From: CAZQYC01 sp964597495
GTDB lineage: Bacteria > Pseudomonadota > Gammaproteobacteria > Steroidobacterales > Steroidobacteraceae
Assembly (NCBI GenBank): GCA_964597495.1
Contig: CAZQYC010000007.1
Span: 1-64,000, forward strand
Length of the DNA: 64,000 nucleotides
Direction: 5' to 3'
Below the pieces are notes generated by a model. That model was not told where the DNA came from, ran no database searches, and saw only the letters and a program-made list of their open reading frames with translations. Below, piece by piece: positions 43,607 to 52,357 of the stretch; position 1 is the stretch's first letter, and every line of letters starts with the position of its first letter. The position numbers and the translations under genes are program-made.

Positions 43607-44767
43607 ATGGCGGAGCATGACTCAAACGATCAAGATCGTACCGAACAGGCAACTCCAAAACGCCTCGAGGAAGCGCGTCGTCGCGGCGACATTCCTCGCT
43701 CGCGCGATTTGAGCGCGGCGGCCGTTTCGATGTCAGGAGCACTCGGCATTCTATTTCTCGGCGGTGAAACCGCCCGCCGTCTCTATGACATGACACGCGC
43801 GAATCTGTCGCTCACGCCCGCGCAAGCGCTGCAGGACGGTTACATGCTTATGGCGCTTTCCCACTCGGCCGCCCAAGCCCTCTTGGCATGCGCGCCGATC
43901 TTTGCTGCCGTCGCTCTCGCCGCCGTGTTGGCGCCCTTGATACTCGGCGGCTGGTCGTTCAGCACCGAAGCGCTCGCGCCGAACTTCGCTCGCTTGAGTC
44001 CGGCTTCCGGTTTCAAGCGCATGTTCTCGTCGCAAGCGTTGATCGAACTGTCGAAATCGCTTGCCAAGTTCGCCGTGGTGGCTCTCGCTGCGATTTTAGT
44101 GCTGCGCTACGACATCAATCAGCTACTGGGTTTGGGCAGCGAGCCCGCGGTGCGCGGCACCATGCATGCGGCGCAACTGAGTGCGAAGGCTTTCCTGATT
44201 CTCGCCGCGAGCTTGTTGCTCATCGCCGCGATCGACGCACCGTATCAGCTTTGGCAATACGCGAAAAAAATGCGCATGTCGCGCGAGGAGATTCGCCGCG
44301 AGATGAAGGAGAGCGAAGGCTCGCCGGAAGTCAAAGGCCGCATTCGACAGGCGCAACAGGCCATGGCTCGCCGCCGCATGATGCAGGAAGTGCCGAAGGC
44401 CGATGTGGTCGTCACTAACCCCACTCACTTCGCCGTGGCGCTGCGCTACGACGAAAATCGCATGCGCGCCCCCGTCGTGGTCGCGAAGGGCGCCGACTTG
44501 GTCGCCGCCCGCATCCGTGAGATCGCGAACGAAAACAACGTGCCCATTTTCGAAGCTCCGCCGCTGGCGCGTGTGCTTCATCGCAACGTCGATCTCGGAC
44601 AAGAGATTCCCTCGGCGCTGTATGCCGCCGTCGCACAAGTTCTCACGTATGTCTTTCAGTTGAAGGCGGCGAAGCAAGGGCTGGCAATGATGCCGGTGCG
44701 GCCGGAGGTGTCGGTGGCGGAGGTTGACGCGTCGCATGGTGCTGGTCACGAACGAGGCATCCCATGA
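43607..44767 (+). CDS. flhB: Flagellar export switch protein FlhB
   Basis: Substrate-specificity switch (386 aa). The N-terminus EQATPKRLEEARRRGDIPRSRDL precedes four transmembrane helices. The cytoplasmic domain has the self-cleavage motif NPTH (VVVTNPTHFAVALRYD). I chose the ATG at 43607 with GGGAGG 9 nt upstream; a GTG at 43601 is in frame. The stop overlaps the flhA ATG. Confidence 0.96.
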   Translation: MAEHDSNDQDRTEQATPKRLEEARRRGDIPRSRDLSAAAVSMSGALGILFLGGETARRLYDMTRANLSLTPAQALQDGYMLMALSHSAAQALLACAPIFAAVALAAVLAPLILGGWSFSTEALAPNFARLSPASGFKRMFSSQALIELSKSLAKFAVVALAAILVLRYDINQLLGLGSEPAVRGTMHAAQLSAKAFLILAASLLLIAAIDAPYQLWQYAKKMRMSREEIRREMKESEGSPEVKGRIRQAQQAMARRRMMQEVPKADVVVTNPTHFAVALRYDENRMRAPVVVAKGADLVAARIREIANENNVPIFEAPPLARVLHRNVDLGQEIPSALYAAVAQVLTYVFQLKAAKQGLAMMPVRPEVSVAEVDASHGAGHERGIP

Positions 44768-46994
44768 ACGGGAACATGTCATTCATGGATCTCCTCCGCA
44801 ACGGCGCCGGCGTCCCGCTCGGTCTCCTGTCCGTGCTCGCCATGGTCATCTTGCCGCTGCCGCCAGTGGCGCTCGATGTGCTGTTCACTTTCAACATCGC
44901 CTTGTCGCTGGTGATCGTGATGGCGGTGTTCTACGTGGCGAGACCGCTTGAGTTCGGCGTGTTTCCGACGGTACTGCTGTTGGCGACCTTGCTGCGCTTG
45001 GCGCTCAACGTCGCATCGACGCGCGTCGTGCTGTTGCATGGCCATACCGGGCCGAGCGCCGCCGGAAAAGTGATCGAGTCGTTCGGCGAATTCGTCATCG
45101 GCGGCAACTACGCGGTCGGTATCGTGGTGTTCGTTATTTTGACGATCGTGAATTTCGTCGTGGTGACTAAAGGCGCAGGCCGTATCTCGGAAGTGAGCGC
45201 GCGCTTCACCTTGGACGCCATGCCCGGCCGCCAGATGGCGATCGATGCGGATTTGAACGCCGGTCTCATCACGCAAGAGGAAGCGCGCACACGTCGTGCA
45301 GAAGTACGTATCGAAGCGGACTTCTACGGCTCGATGGACGGCGCCAGTAAATTCGTTCGCGGCGACGCGACGGCCGGCATCATGATTCTCGTGATCAATA
45401 TCCTAGGCGGCATCGCCATCGGCACGCTGGCACATGGAATGGCTTTCGGCGCCGCGCTCAAGACCTACACGCTGCTCACCATCGGCGACGGCTTGGTCGC
45501 ACAAATTCCCGCGCTGCTGCTGTCCACTGCCGTGGCCATCATCGTCACGCGCATGTCGGGCTCGCAGGATATGGGGGGCGAACTGTTCAAGCAATTGTTC
45601 GGTCAGCCGCGCGTGCTGATGATCGTCGCCGGCGTGCTCGGCATCATGGGATTGATTCCGGGAATGCCGAATCTGGCGTTTCTTGCGATGGCCGCGTTGT
45701 GCGGCTTCGGTGCATGGCGCTTGCAAACCAAGCGCGACGTGATCGAGTTACCGCCGCCGCCACCGCCGGCTCCTATGTCGGCGCCGTCGCCCGAATCGCG
45801 CGAGCTCACGTGGGACGACGTTCAGCCGGTCGACATCATCGGCTTGGAGGTGGGCTATCGCCTCGTACCGCTAGTCGACAAGAATCAAGGCGGCGACTTA
45901 CTTGCACGCATCCGCGGCGTGCGCCGCAAACTTTCCCAGGACATGGGGTTCCTCGTCCAAGCGGTGCACATTCGCGACAATTTGGAACTACCGCCCAACG
46001 TCTATCGCATCAACTTGCTCGGCGTGCCGGTGGGCGAGAGCACGATTCATGTCGATCGCGAATTGGCGATCAATCCGGGCCGTGTCTTCGGCAAGCCACC
46101 CGGCATCGACGCTCGCGATCCCGCGTTCGGCATGGAGGCGGTATGGATCGAACCGGCAGTGCGCGATCAAGCGCAGTCGTTCGGCTATACCGTGGTCGAC
46201 GCAAGCACGGTGGTGGCGACGCATCTAAGCCATATCGTGCAGACGCATGCCCATGAGTTGCTGGGCCATGAAGAAGTGCAGCATCTCCTCAATAACTTGG
46301 CGAAGTCGGCGCCGAAACTCGTCGAAGACTTGGTGCCGAAAGTGCTGCCGCTCGGCGTGGTCGTTCGAGTTCTGCAAGGGCTGTTGGCCGAACGCGTGCC
46401 GATTCGCAACATGCGCACGATCGTCGAAACGATTGCCGAGCACGCGCCGCGCACGCAAGACGCCGCGACTCTGCAAGGCCAGGTGAGAATCGCGCTCGGC
46501 CGTCAGATTATCCAAGACATCGTCGGCAATGCCGACGAACTTCCGGTGATTACGCTTGAGCCCGATCTCGAGCAATTGCTTTCGAGCACGTTGATACAGA
46601 GCAACTCCGCAAGTCCCGGGTTGGAACCGGGGTTGGCCGAACGCCTGCAACAAGGGCTCGTCGAATCGGCGCAACGACAAACCGAAACCGGCCAACCAGC
46701 CGTGCTTTTGGTGTCGCCGCAACTGCGGCAAACCCTCGCGCGATTCATTCGATCGATCGTCCCGGCCATGCACGTGCTGGGTTGGAATGAGATACCGGAC
46801 AACCGCAAGGTGCGGTTGGTCGCGGCGGTGGGGNNNNNNNNNNNNNNNNNNNNNNNNNNNNNNNNNNNNNNNNNNNNNNNNNNNNNNNNNNNNNNNNNNN
46901 NNNNNNNNNNNNNNNNNNNNNNNNNNNNNNNNNGGGTTGGAATGAGATACCGGACAACCGCAAGGTGCGGTTGGTCGCGGCGGTGGGGAGATGA
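44764..46994 (+). CDS. flhA: Flagellar export protein FlhA (interrupted only by an assembly gap)
   Basis: Nonameric export platform. The N-terminal membrane half has the conserved ATLLRLALNVASTRVVL and GDATAGIMILVINILGGI segments and the FHIPEP-type loop (RFTLDAMPGRQMAIDADLNAGLI). The C-terminal cytoplasmic half binds chaperones. The gap at 46834-46933 plus a duplicated 55-bp flank shifts the frame. With 155 nt removed, the gene ends ...NRKVRLVAAVGR at the TGA at 46992-46994, giving 691 aa, the normal length. Any reading frame through the gap that continues to about 47010 is an artefact. Confidence 0.95.
46834..46933. other. Assembly gap (100 N) with duplicated 55-bp flanks
   Basis: The 55 bp at 46779-46833 and 46934-46988 are identical. 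This repeats the pattern of the gap at 23603-23702, with the same overlap length. Collapsing one copy restores the flhA 3' end. Confidence 0.93.
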
Positions 46995-47007
46995 GTATGA
47001 GCATGAA

Positions 47008-47114
47008 TAGGCCGACTGGCCAACTGGCCGCTAGCCGCTGGCAAGAGTCAGAGATTCGAATCCCGTTCTTTTCCATTCTGGCTAGCTGCCAGCGGCCAGT
47101 TAGCCAGCTGCCAA
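47008..47114. repeat. GGCC/CTAG heptamer inverted-pair element, flhA-flhF
   Basis: The left arm (47008-47047) has GGCCGACTGGCCAACTGGCC and then GCTAGCCGCTGGCAAGAG. The right arm (47076-47114) has TCTGGCTAGCTGCCAGCGGC and then CAGTTAGCCAGCTGCC. This is a drifted version of the family in which TGGC replaces many TAGC units. Confidence 0.8.
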
Positions 47115-47130
47115 GTTGCGGAGCAACGTT

Positions 47131-48327
47131 ATGAAAATCCGTCGTTACCTCGCCAAAGACATGCGGCTCGCGCTCAAGCAAGTGCGCGAGCAACAAGGTC
47201 CCGATGCCGTCATTTTGAATACGCGCACGGTCGGCGGTCAGGTTGAAGTGGTCGCCGCGGTCGATTTCGATCCGGAAAGTTTCGCGAATGCAGCGATTAA
47301 CGCGGACCCGGCCGAGAGGGCGGGAGACAACACCGGCAACTATGACTTTGCGGGCGTGATGAGCCGCAAGCAGGAGCAGGCGGCACAGCAGTCCGCCACG
47401 CGTAACGATGTGAACGGCGAGTTGCATGCGCTGCGACGGATGCTGGAAACGCAATTGGCGACGCTGGCGTGGAACGATTTAACGCGCCGCGCGCCGGTGC
47501 ACACCGAAGTGCTCAAAATGGTTTCTGCGCTCGGCGTTGCCGGGGATCTTGCCGCACAGCTGGTTTCGCGGTTACCCGCGAGGCTTGAGCTTGCGGAAGC
47601 ACAACGATTGGCGCTCGCCATGCTGGCGCAGCGGATTCCGATCGCGTCGGAGCGATGGATCGAGAAGGGCGGAGTGGTGGCGTTGATCGGCCCGACCGGT
47701 GTCGGCAAAACCTCAACGCTCGCGAAGCTTGCCGCGCGTTGGGTCCTGCATCACGGCGCTCGTGATCTCGCCCTGGTGTGTGCGGACAATTCTCGAATCG
47801 GCGCTCACGAACACCTGCAATCGATCGCGCGGTTGCTCGGCGTGCCGAGCTATAGCGTAGAGCATATTTCTCAATTGCCTGCTTTGCTCGCGGATCTCGG
47901 CAGGCGACGGTTAGTGTTGATCGATACGGCGGGGATTGGCCAGCGTGATGCAAGACTCGCCGAGGAAATGAAGACGTTCTTGGAGCTTGGCGCCCAATTG
48001 GAAATGGCGCTGGTATTGGCGGCCAGTTCGCAGGCCGGCGCCATCGAACAAACGGTGCACCGCTTTGCTTTCGTCAAGCCGGCCGCTTGCGTGTTGACGA
48101 AACTCGATGAAGCCGCAAGTTTAGGCGGCGCGTTGTCCGCTGCCGTGCGAGCGCAACTGCCCATTGCGTATGTGAGCGAAGGTCAGCGCGTTGCCGAGGA
48201 TTTGCATCCGGCGCGCAATCACCGATTGGTCGCTCGCGCCGTTCAGTTGACCAAACAGTCCGGCGCTACCGCCGACGAAGACTTACTCAGCCGACGTTTT
48301 GGAGGAATCGCTCATGGTCTTGCGTAA
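47131..48327 (+). CDS. flhF: Flagellar placement GTPase FlhF
   Basis: SRP-family GTPase (398 aa) that sets the polar flagellar site. The N-terminus MKIRRYLAKDMRLALKQVREQQGPDAVIL is typical. The G domain has the P-loop GPTGVGKTSTLAKLAARWV and the DTAGIGQRDARL and LTKLDEAASLGG motifs. GGAG lies about 8 nt before the chosen ATG. It overlaps flhG by 14 nt. Confidence 0.95.
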   Translation: MKIRRYLAKDMRLALKQVREQQGPDAVILNTRTVGGQVEVVAAVDFDPESFANAAINADPAERAGDNTGNYDFAGVMSRKQEQAAQQSATRNDVNGELHALRRMLETQLATLAWNDLTRRAPVHTEVLKMVSALGVAGDLAAQLVSRLPARLELAEAQRLALAMLAQRIPIASERWIEKGGVVALIGPTGVGKTSTLAKLAARWVLHHGARDLALVCADNSRIGAHEHLQSIARLLGVPSYSVEHISQLPALLADLGRRRLVLIDTAGIGQRDARLAEEMKTFLELGAQLEMALVLAASSQAGAIEQTVHRFAFVKPAACVLTKLDEAASLGGALSAAVRAQLPIAYVSEGQRVAEDLHPARNHRLVARAVQLTKQSGATADEDLLSRRFGGIAHGLA

Positions 48328-49213
48328 AGGCACCTCGCCCGTGCAATCCAGCAACGATTCGCCGGCGCACGGACGGCTCGGGCTCAAGCCGGTGCAAACG
48401 ATTGCCGTGACCGGCGGCAAGGGCGGCGTCGGCAAAACCACTGTCGCCGTGAACCTCGCGACGGCGTGCGCGCAATCCGGAAAGCGCGTGTTGCTGCTCG
48501 ATGGCGATCTCGGACTTGCCAATGTCGACGTATTGCTGGGTCTTTCGCCGCAGTACACGCTTGCCCATGTGTTACGCGGAGAGCACACGCTTGACGAAAT
48601 CGTCGTGCAAGCGCCCCAGGGCTTTTCCGTGGTGCCGGGAGCGTCAGGCGTCGCGAGTCTCGCGAATCTCGGGGTTGCCGAAAATCTCGGATTGGTGCGT
48701 GCCTTTAGCACGTTGGCGCAAAATCTCGACGTATTAATCGTCGATACCGCCGCGGGAATCTCGCACACCGTCTTGCAGTTTTCCCAGGCAACCCAGCACG
48801 TACTGCTCGTGATCTGCGACGAGCCCACGTCGATGACCGATGCTTACGCATTGGTGAAAGTCTTAAGCCGCAATCATGGAGTTTCCCGCTTCCGAGTGTT
48901 GGCAAACATGACGCGAACGCACGGCGAAGGAGTTGCATTGTTCGATAAATTTGAGCGCGTCACTTCGCGCTTTCTCGATGTCACGTTGGAGTACGTTGGG
49001 GAAATCCCTGACGACAGTTACATGCGAAAGGCTATACGCGAGCAGCGCCCGGTGACTGAGAGTTACCCCCACAGCCCCTCGGGGAGTGCGTTCAAGAATT
49101 TGGCGCGCAAAGCCGATACATGGCCCGTACCCGTCGGTCCGCGCGGCAACGTAGAGTTTTTCGTGGAGCGACTGGTCAGCCGGCCTGCCGCTCAATTGGA
49201 GGTCGTGCGATGA
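48314..49213 (+). CDS. flhG: Flagellar number regulator FlhG (FleN), MinD-like ATPase
   Basis: ParA/MinD-type ATPase (299 aa) that limits flagellar number by acting on FlhF and inhibiting FleQ. It has the deviant Walker A GGKGGVGKTTVAVNLA, the Walker B LLLDGDLGLANVDVLLGL and a DTAAGISHTVLQF block. The ATG at 48314 follows GGAGGA and lies inside the flhF 3' end. Its stop overlaps the fliA start (ATGAGC region). Confidence 0.95.
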   Translation: MVLRKGTSPVQSSNDSPAHGRLGLKPVQTIAVTGGKGGVGKTTVAVNLATACAQSGKRVLLLDGDLGLANVDVLLGLSPQYTLAHVLRGEHTLDEIVVQAPQGFSVVPGASGVASLANLGVAENLGLVRAFSTLAQNLDVLIVDTAAGISHTVLQFSQATQHVLLVICDEPTSMTDAYALVKVLSRNHGVSRFRVLANMTRTHGEGVALFDKFERVTSRFLDVTLEYVGEIPDDSYMRKAIREQRPVTESYPHSPSGSAFKNLARKADTWPVPVGPRGNVEFFVERLVSRPAAQLEVVR

Positions 49214-49977
49214 GCGTGAGTGCATATACCGTGCAGCGATCGGCTCGCGATAGCGACGCGTTGATCATGCGGCACGCCGAATTGGTCAAGCGCATCGCCT
49301 ATCACCTGGTGGGACGCTTGCCGCCCTCGGTGGAAGTGGCGGATTTGATTCAGGCGGGAATGCTCGGGCTGCTCGAAGCGTCCGCGCATTTCACGGCGGA
49401 TCGCGGCGCAAGTTTCGAAACGTACGCCGGCATTCGCATCCGTGGCGCGATGCTCGATGCCTTGCGCAAGCTCGATTGGGCGCCGCGCTCGGTGCATCGC
49501 AAAGCGCGCGCGGCGGCGACCGCGGTGCGCGAGATCGAAGCCGAAGTCGGTCGCGAGGCGCGCGACAGCGAAATTGCGGAACGCATGGGCGTGTCGTTGG
49601 GCGATTACCACCGCATCGTGCAGGATGCCGCGAGTTGTCGACTTGCGAGTCTCGACGATGCCGGGCCTGACGAGGAATCGCCCTTGCAGCGCACGGCCGA
49701 CGAAGGCCCGGATCCGTTCAGTCGGATTGCCGATGAAGGCTTTCGTGCCGCGTTGACCAACGCGATCGACGAATTGCCGGAGCGTGAACGGATGGTGATG
49801 TCGTTGTACTACGACGACGAGTTGAACTTGAAAGAAATCGGCGCGGTGCTCAAGGTCACCGAGTCGCGGGTTTGCCAATTGCATGGGCAGGCATTGATCC
49901 GGCTGAAGGCGCGTTTGGTGGCGTGGACGGAACGCGCCGACACCGCGAAGAAGCCGGGACGCGCGGGCAAGCAATGA
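49210..49977 (+). CDS. fliA: Flagellar sigma factor FliA (sigma-28)
   Basis: RNA polymerase sigma factor (255 aa) for class III flagellar genes. It has region 2 (RHAELVKRIAYHLVGRLPPSVEVADLIQAGMLGLLEA, YAGIRIRGAMLDALRKLDW), region 3 (AEVGREARDSEIAERMGV) and region 4 (LPERERMVMSLYYDDELNLKEIGAVLKVTESRVCQLHGQA). It would read the promoters noted at flgM, fliC, fliS and motC. The ATG overlaps the flhG stop. Confidence 0.97.
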   Translation: MSVSAYTVQRSARDSDALIMRHAELVKRIAYHLVGRLPPSVEVADLIQAGMLGLLEASAHFTADRGASFETYAGIRIRGAMLDALRKLDWAPRSVHRKARAAATAVREIEAEVGREARDSEIAERMGVSLGDYHRIVQDAASCRLASLDDAGPDEESPLQRTADEGPDPFSRIADEGFRAALTNAIDELPERERMVMSLYYDDELNLKEIGAVLKVTESRVCQLHGQALIRLKARLVAWTERADTAKKPGRAGKQ

Positions 49978-50002
49978 GGGCAGTCGGCGCGAGGAGTCAG
50001 TC

Positions 50003-50389
50003 GTGAGCAAAGACATGAAATTTCTAATAGTGGACGATTTCTCGACCATGCGCCGCATCATCAAGAACGTGCTCGGCGACTTAGGCTATGCCAACGTGAC
50101 CGAAGCAGACGACGGGACCACGGCGTGGCCGTTGCTGCAACAGAACCATTTCGACTTTTTAATTACCGACTGGAACATGCCCGGCATGCCGGGCCTTGAC
50201 TTGTTGAAAGCCGTGCGTGCCGACGATCGGTTGAGCGGGTTGCCGGTTCTCATGCTGACGGCCGAGTCGAAGCGCGAACAAATCGCGGAAGCCGCGCAAG
50301 CCGGCGTGAACGGCTACGTGATCAAGCCGTTTACCGCGACGACGCTTCAAGAAAAAATCGAAAAGATTCTCGCGGCGCGCGGAAAGTGA
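50003..50389 (+). CDS. cheY: Chemotaxis response regulator CheY
   Basis: Single-domain receiver (128 aa) that switches motor rotation by binding FliM. The acidic pair at 11-12, phosphoacceptor Asp56 (FLITDWNMPGMPGLDLL), Thr in MLTAES and Lys in YVIKPFTA are all present. The start is GTG with GAGGAG upstream. It lies 25 bp after fliA. Confidence 0.97.
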   Translation: MSKDMKFLIVDDFSTMRRIIKNVLGDLGYANVTEADDGTTAWPLLQQNHFDFLITDWNMPGMPGLDLLKAVRADDRLSGLPVLMLTAESKREQIAEAAQAGVNGYVIKPFTATTLQEKIEKILAARGK

Positions 50390-50396
50390 GTGGCTC

Positions 50397-51128
50397 ATGA
50401 CAATCGAGTTGCTATCCGGGCAGTACGGCCCGCTGGTCGAAGAGCTGTCACAGGCGTTGGCGGCGGGCGATGAAAAGCGCGCGAGCGAGGCACTCGACGC
50501 CATCGTGCAGTTGCGTGAAAGCCGTTTATTTTCCGAACTGAGCAAGCTGACCATCGATATGCAGGACGCACTGCGGCGGTTTCAGCTGCAGAACTTCGCG
50601 TCGAAAGAAATTCCCGACGCACGCCATCGCCTCGATCACGTGCTCAAGATGACCGACGAAGCGGCGCACAAGACCATGGATTTGATCGAGCAATCGGCGC
50701 CGATCGCCGAACGTGCATGCCGTGCAGCGACTTCGCTGATCGACCTTTGGAAGAGCTATCGTGCGCAAGAGAGCGGTGCGCCGGATCTGCGCGCCATGAT
50801 CGAACGGACCGAGGAGTTTTTAACGGCGGCGCAATTCGACGCCGACACCGTGCGCCGTAACTTGAACGAAGTGCTGATGACCCAGGGCTACCAGGACCTC
50901 ACCGGGCAAATCATTCGCGGCGTGATTCAACTTGTGAGTTCGCTCGAGACTGCGCTTGTTGAGTTGACGCGCCTATCACAGATGAAACACGACTCGCGGC
51001 CGCCGGTAGCCGCCGCTGCGCCGACCGCCGGAAAATTACCCGGACCGGCGGTGCCGGGTGTTGATCACGGCGACGTGGTGAGCGGGCAAGGGGATGTGGA
51101 TTCGTTGTTGTCGGGGTTGGGGTTGTAG
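50397..51128 (+). CDS. cheZ: CheY-P phosphatase CheZ
   Basis: Phosphatase (243 aa) that clears CheY-P. The long helical hairpin and the active-site motif TQGYQDLTGQIIRGVIQLV (Asp and Gln of D-x3-Q) are present, and the C-terminal peptide GDVDSLLSGLGL is the CheY-binding tail. It lies 7 bp after cheY. In the usual cluster cheA and cheB would follow; here they do not. Confidence 0.95.
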   Translation: MTIELLSGQYGPLVEELSQALAAGDEKRASEALDAIVQLRESRLFSELSKLTIDMQDALRRFQLQNFASKEIPDARHRLDHVLKMTDEAAHKTMDLIEQSAPIAERACRAATSLIDLWKSYRAQESGAPDLRAMIERTEEFLTAAQFDADTVRRNLNEVLMTQGYQDLTGQIIRGVIQLVSSLETALVELTRLSQMKHDSRPPVAAAAPTAGKLPGPAVPGVDHGDVVSGQGDVDSLLSGLGL

Positions 51129-51145
51129 GGTTGCTTTACGCCGTC

Positions 51146-51336
51146 GCCTCGGTCAGGAAGATGTTTTCAGGACCGTCGTAAACACTTGCTGGCGCGTTGC
51201 TGTCCCTGCATCGCTGGCAAGACCGGGGTTTGTCATCGTGACAAACCCGCTCGACCTTGAGTCGGTCGAGCCCCTGTGGACTGCTGCAAAAACTTCCTGT
51301 TTTTGAAGCTCCTGAAAACATCTTCCTAACCAAGGC
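51146..51336. repeat. 191-bp element with 27-bp terminal inverted repeats and internal hairpins
   Basis: The ends 51146-51172 and 51310-51336 pair at 25 of 27 positions. The inner 17 bp (GGAAGATGTTTTCAGGA and its complement) are perfect. Inside are perfect hairpins: GGGTTTGTCA/TGACAAACCC at about 51228-51250, GCTCGACC/GGTCGAGC at about 51250-51272, and CAAAAAC/GTTTTTG at about 51287-51305. No protein is recognised in it. It could be a non-autonomous mobile element or a structured RNA. Confidence 0.75.
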
Positions 51337-51389
51337 TCCCTCCAATTCTAACTGGGGGGTGTGTTGGAGGAGCTAACGCAACTGTCTTA

Positions 51390-51412
51390 CCTCTCCCCTT
51401 CTGGGAGAGGAC
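51390..51412. repeat. CTCTCCC/GGGAGAG palindrome upstream of motC
   Basis: CCTCTCCCCTTCTGGGAGAGG. This intergenic copy of the nrdA/nrdB repeat family lies between the 191-bp element and the motC promoter. Confidence 0.6.
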
Positions 51413-51429
51413 TAAAATCTTCGATCCCG

Positions 51430-51456
51430 TTCAGCTTTCCTCCACGCTGCCGATAA
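51430..51456 (+). promoter_or_regulatory. Sigma-28 (FliA) promoter of motC-motD
   Basis: TTCAGCTT, 11 nt, GCCGATAA. The -10 box is a perfect consensus; the -35 box matches at 5 of 8. The predicted start is near 51463. Confidence 0.7.
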
Positions 51457-51458
51457 AC

Positions 51459-51480
51459 GTTACGCAATCCTATGCGTAAC
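51459..51480 (+). promoter_or_regulatory. Leader hairpin or operator directly before the motC ribosome binding site
   Basis: GTTACGCA, a 6-nt loop (ATCCTA), TGCGTAAC: a perfect 8-bp inverted repeat. It overlaps the predicted start site and ends at the base before GGAG. It could control transcription (operator) or translation (hairpin). Confidence 0.45.
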
Positions 51481-51494
51481 GGAGCTTCATTCAC

Positions 51495-52238
51495 GTGGAT
51501 TATTTGAGCCTGGCAGGCCTCGTGCTCGCGGCGATCGCGATCCTTGTCGGCGCGACGTTGAAGGGCGCGGGCATTCATGTGCTCGCGTCGTCGGCGGCGT
51601 TCTTCATCGTGGTGGTGGGGACGATAGGAGCGATTTGCGTGCAGACGCCGTTGGCGGCGATGCGGCGCGCGATTTTCTTGCTTCCGTGGGTGGTGAAACC
51701 GCCGTCGTTCAGCGGCAGGGAATTGATCGATACCATCATCGACTGGAGCAATGCCGCGCGGCGGCAGGGATTGCTAGGTCTCGAGCCCATGCTCAACAAT
51801 CCGGATCTCGATGATTTTCTGCGCAAGGGCTTGCAGCTCGTGGTCGACGGTAGCGAGCCGGAGACGATTCGCGGCGTGATGGAAGTGGAGCTGGCCGTGC
51901 GCGAACAAAACGATACGCGAGCCGCTAAGGTATTCGAAGGCATGGGCGTGTATTCGCCGACGCTCGGCATCATCGGCGCGGTGCTCGGATTGATGGCTGT
52001 CATGCAAAATCTCGCCGATCCGAGCAAGCTCGGTGTCGGCATTGCAGCCGCCTTCGTCGCCACCGTCTACGGCATCGGCCTTGCGAACCTCGTGTTCCTA
52101 CCGATTGCGAACAAGCTTAAAGGCGTCGTGCAACTGCAAGCGCAAGCCCGCGAAATGATGATCGAGGGATTGGTCTCGATCGCGCAGGGCGAGAATCCGC
52201 GCAATATCGAGATGAAGTTGCAGGGGTATTTACAATAG
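51495..52238 (+). CDS. motC: Flagellar motor stator protein, MotA family (MotC)
   Basis: Proton-channel stator subunit (247 aa) with four predicted membrane helices. Two are at the N-terminus (LAGLVLAAIAILVGATLKG, ASSAAFFIVVVGTIGAICV) and two flank the PTLGIIGAVLGLMAVMQNL motif and GIGLANLVFLPIANKLK. The cytoplasmic loop carries charged residues for FliG contact. The start is GTG after GGAG. It is the MotC-type paralogue typical of the cheY/cheZ-linked locus; no motAB pair is in this window. Confidence 0.93.
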   Translation: MDYLSLAGLVLAAIAILVGATLKGAGIHVLASSAAFFIVVVGTIGAICVQTPLAAMRRAIFLLPWVVKPPSFSGRELIDTIIDWSNAARRQGLLGLEPMLNNPDLDDFLRKGLQLVVDGSEPETIRGVMEVELAVREQNDTRAAKVFEGMGVYSPTLGIIGAVLGLMAVMQNLADPSKLGVGIAAAFVATVYGIGLANLVFLPIANKLKGVVQLQAQAREMMIEGLVSIAQGENPRNIEMKLQGYLQ

Positions 52239-52351
52239 CCGCTAGGAGCTGGCCGCTAGCAGCTAGCCAGAGTAAGAAACATGAAAACAACTCCATCGCG
52301 ATCTTGTCTCTCCTTCTTGCCAACGGCCAGCGGCCAGTTAGCCAGTTAGCC
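52239..52351. repeat. CTAG/GGCC heptamer inverted-pair element, motC-motD
   Basis: The left arm (52239-52272) starts at the base after the motC stop. The right arm (52315-52351) is of the GGCC type: CCAACGGCCAGCGGCCAGTT then AGCCAGTTAGCC. It resembles the half element upstream of flgB read in reverse. Confidence 0.8.
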
Positions 52352-52357
52352 TTCTTT

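Noticed and set aside
46934..47010. Alternative FlhA C-terminus read through the Ns
   Set aside because: The tail is the duplicated flank in the wrong frame; the collapsed sequence gives a normal stop at 46992-46994.
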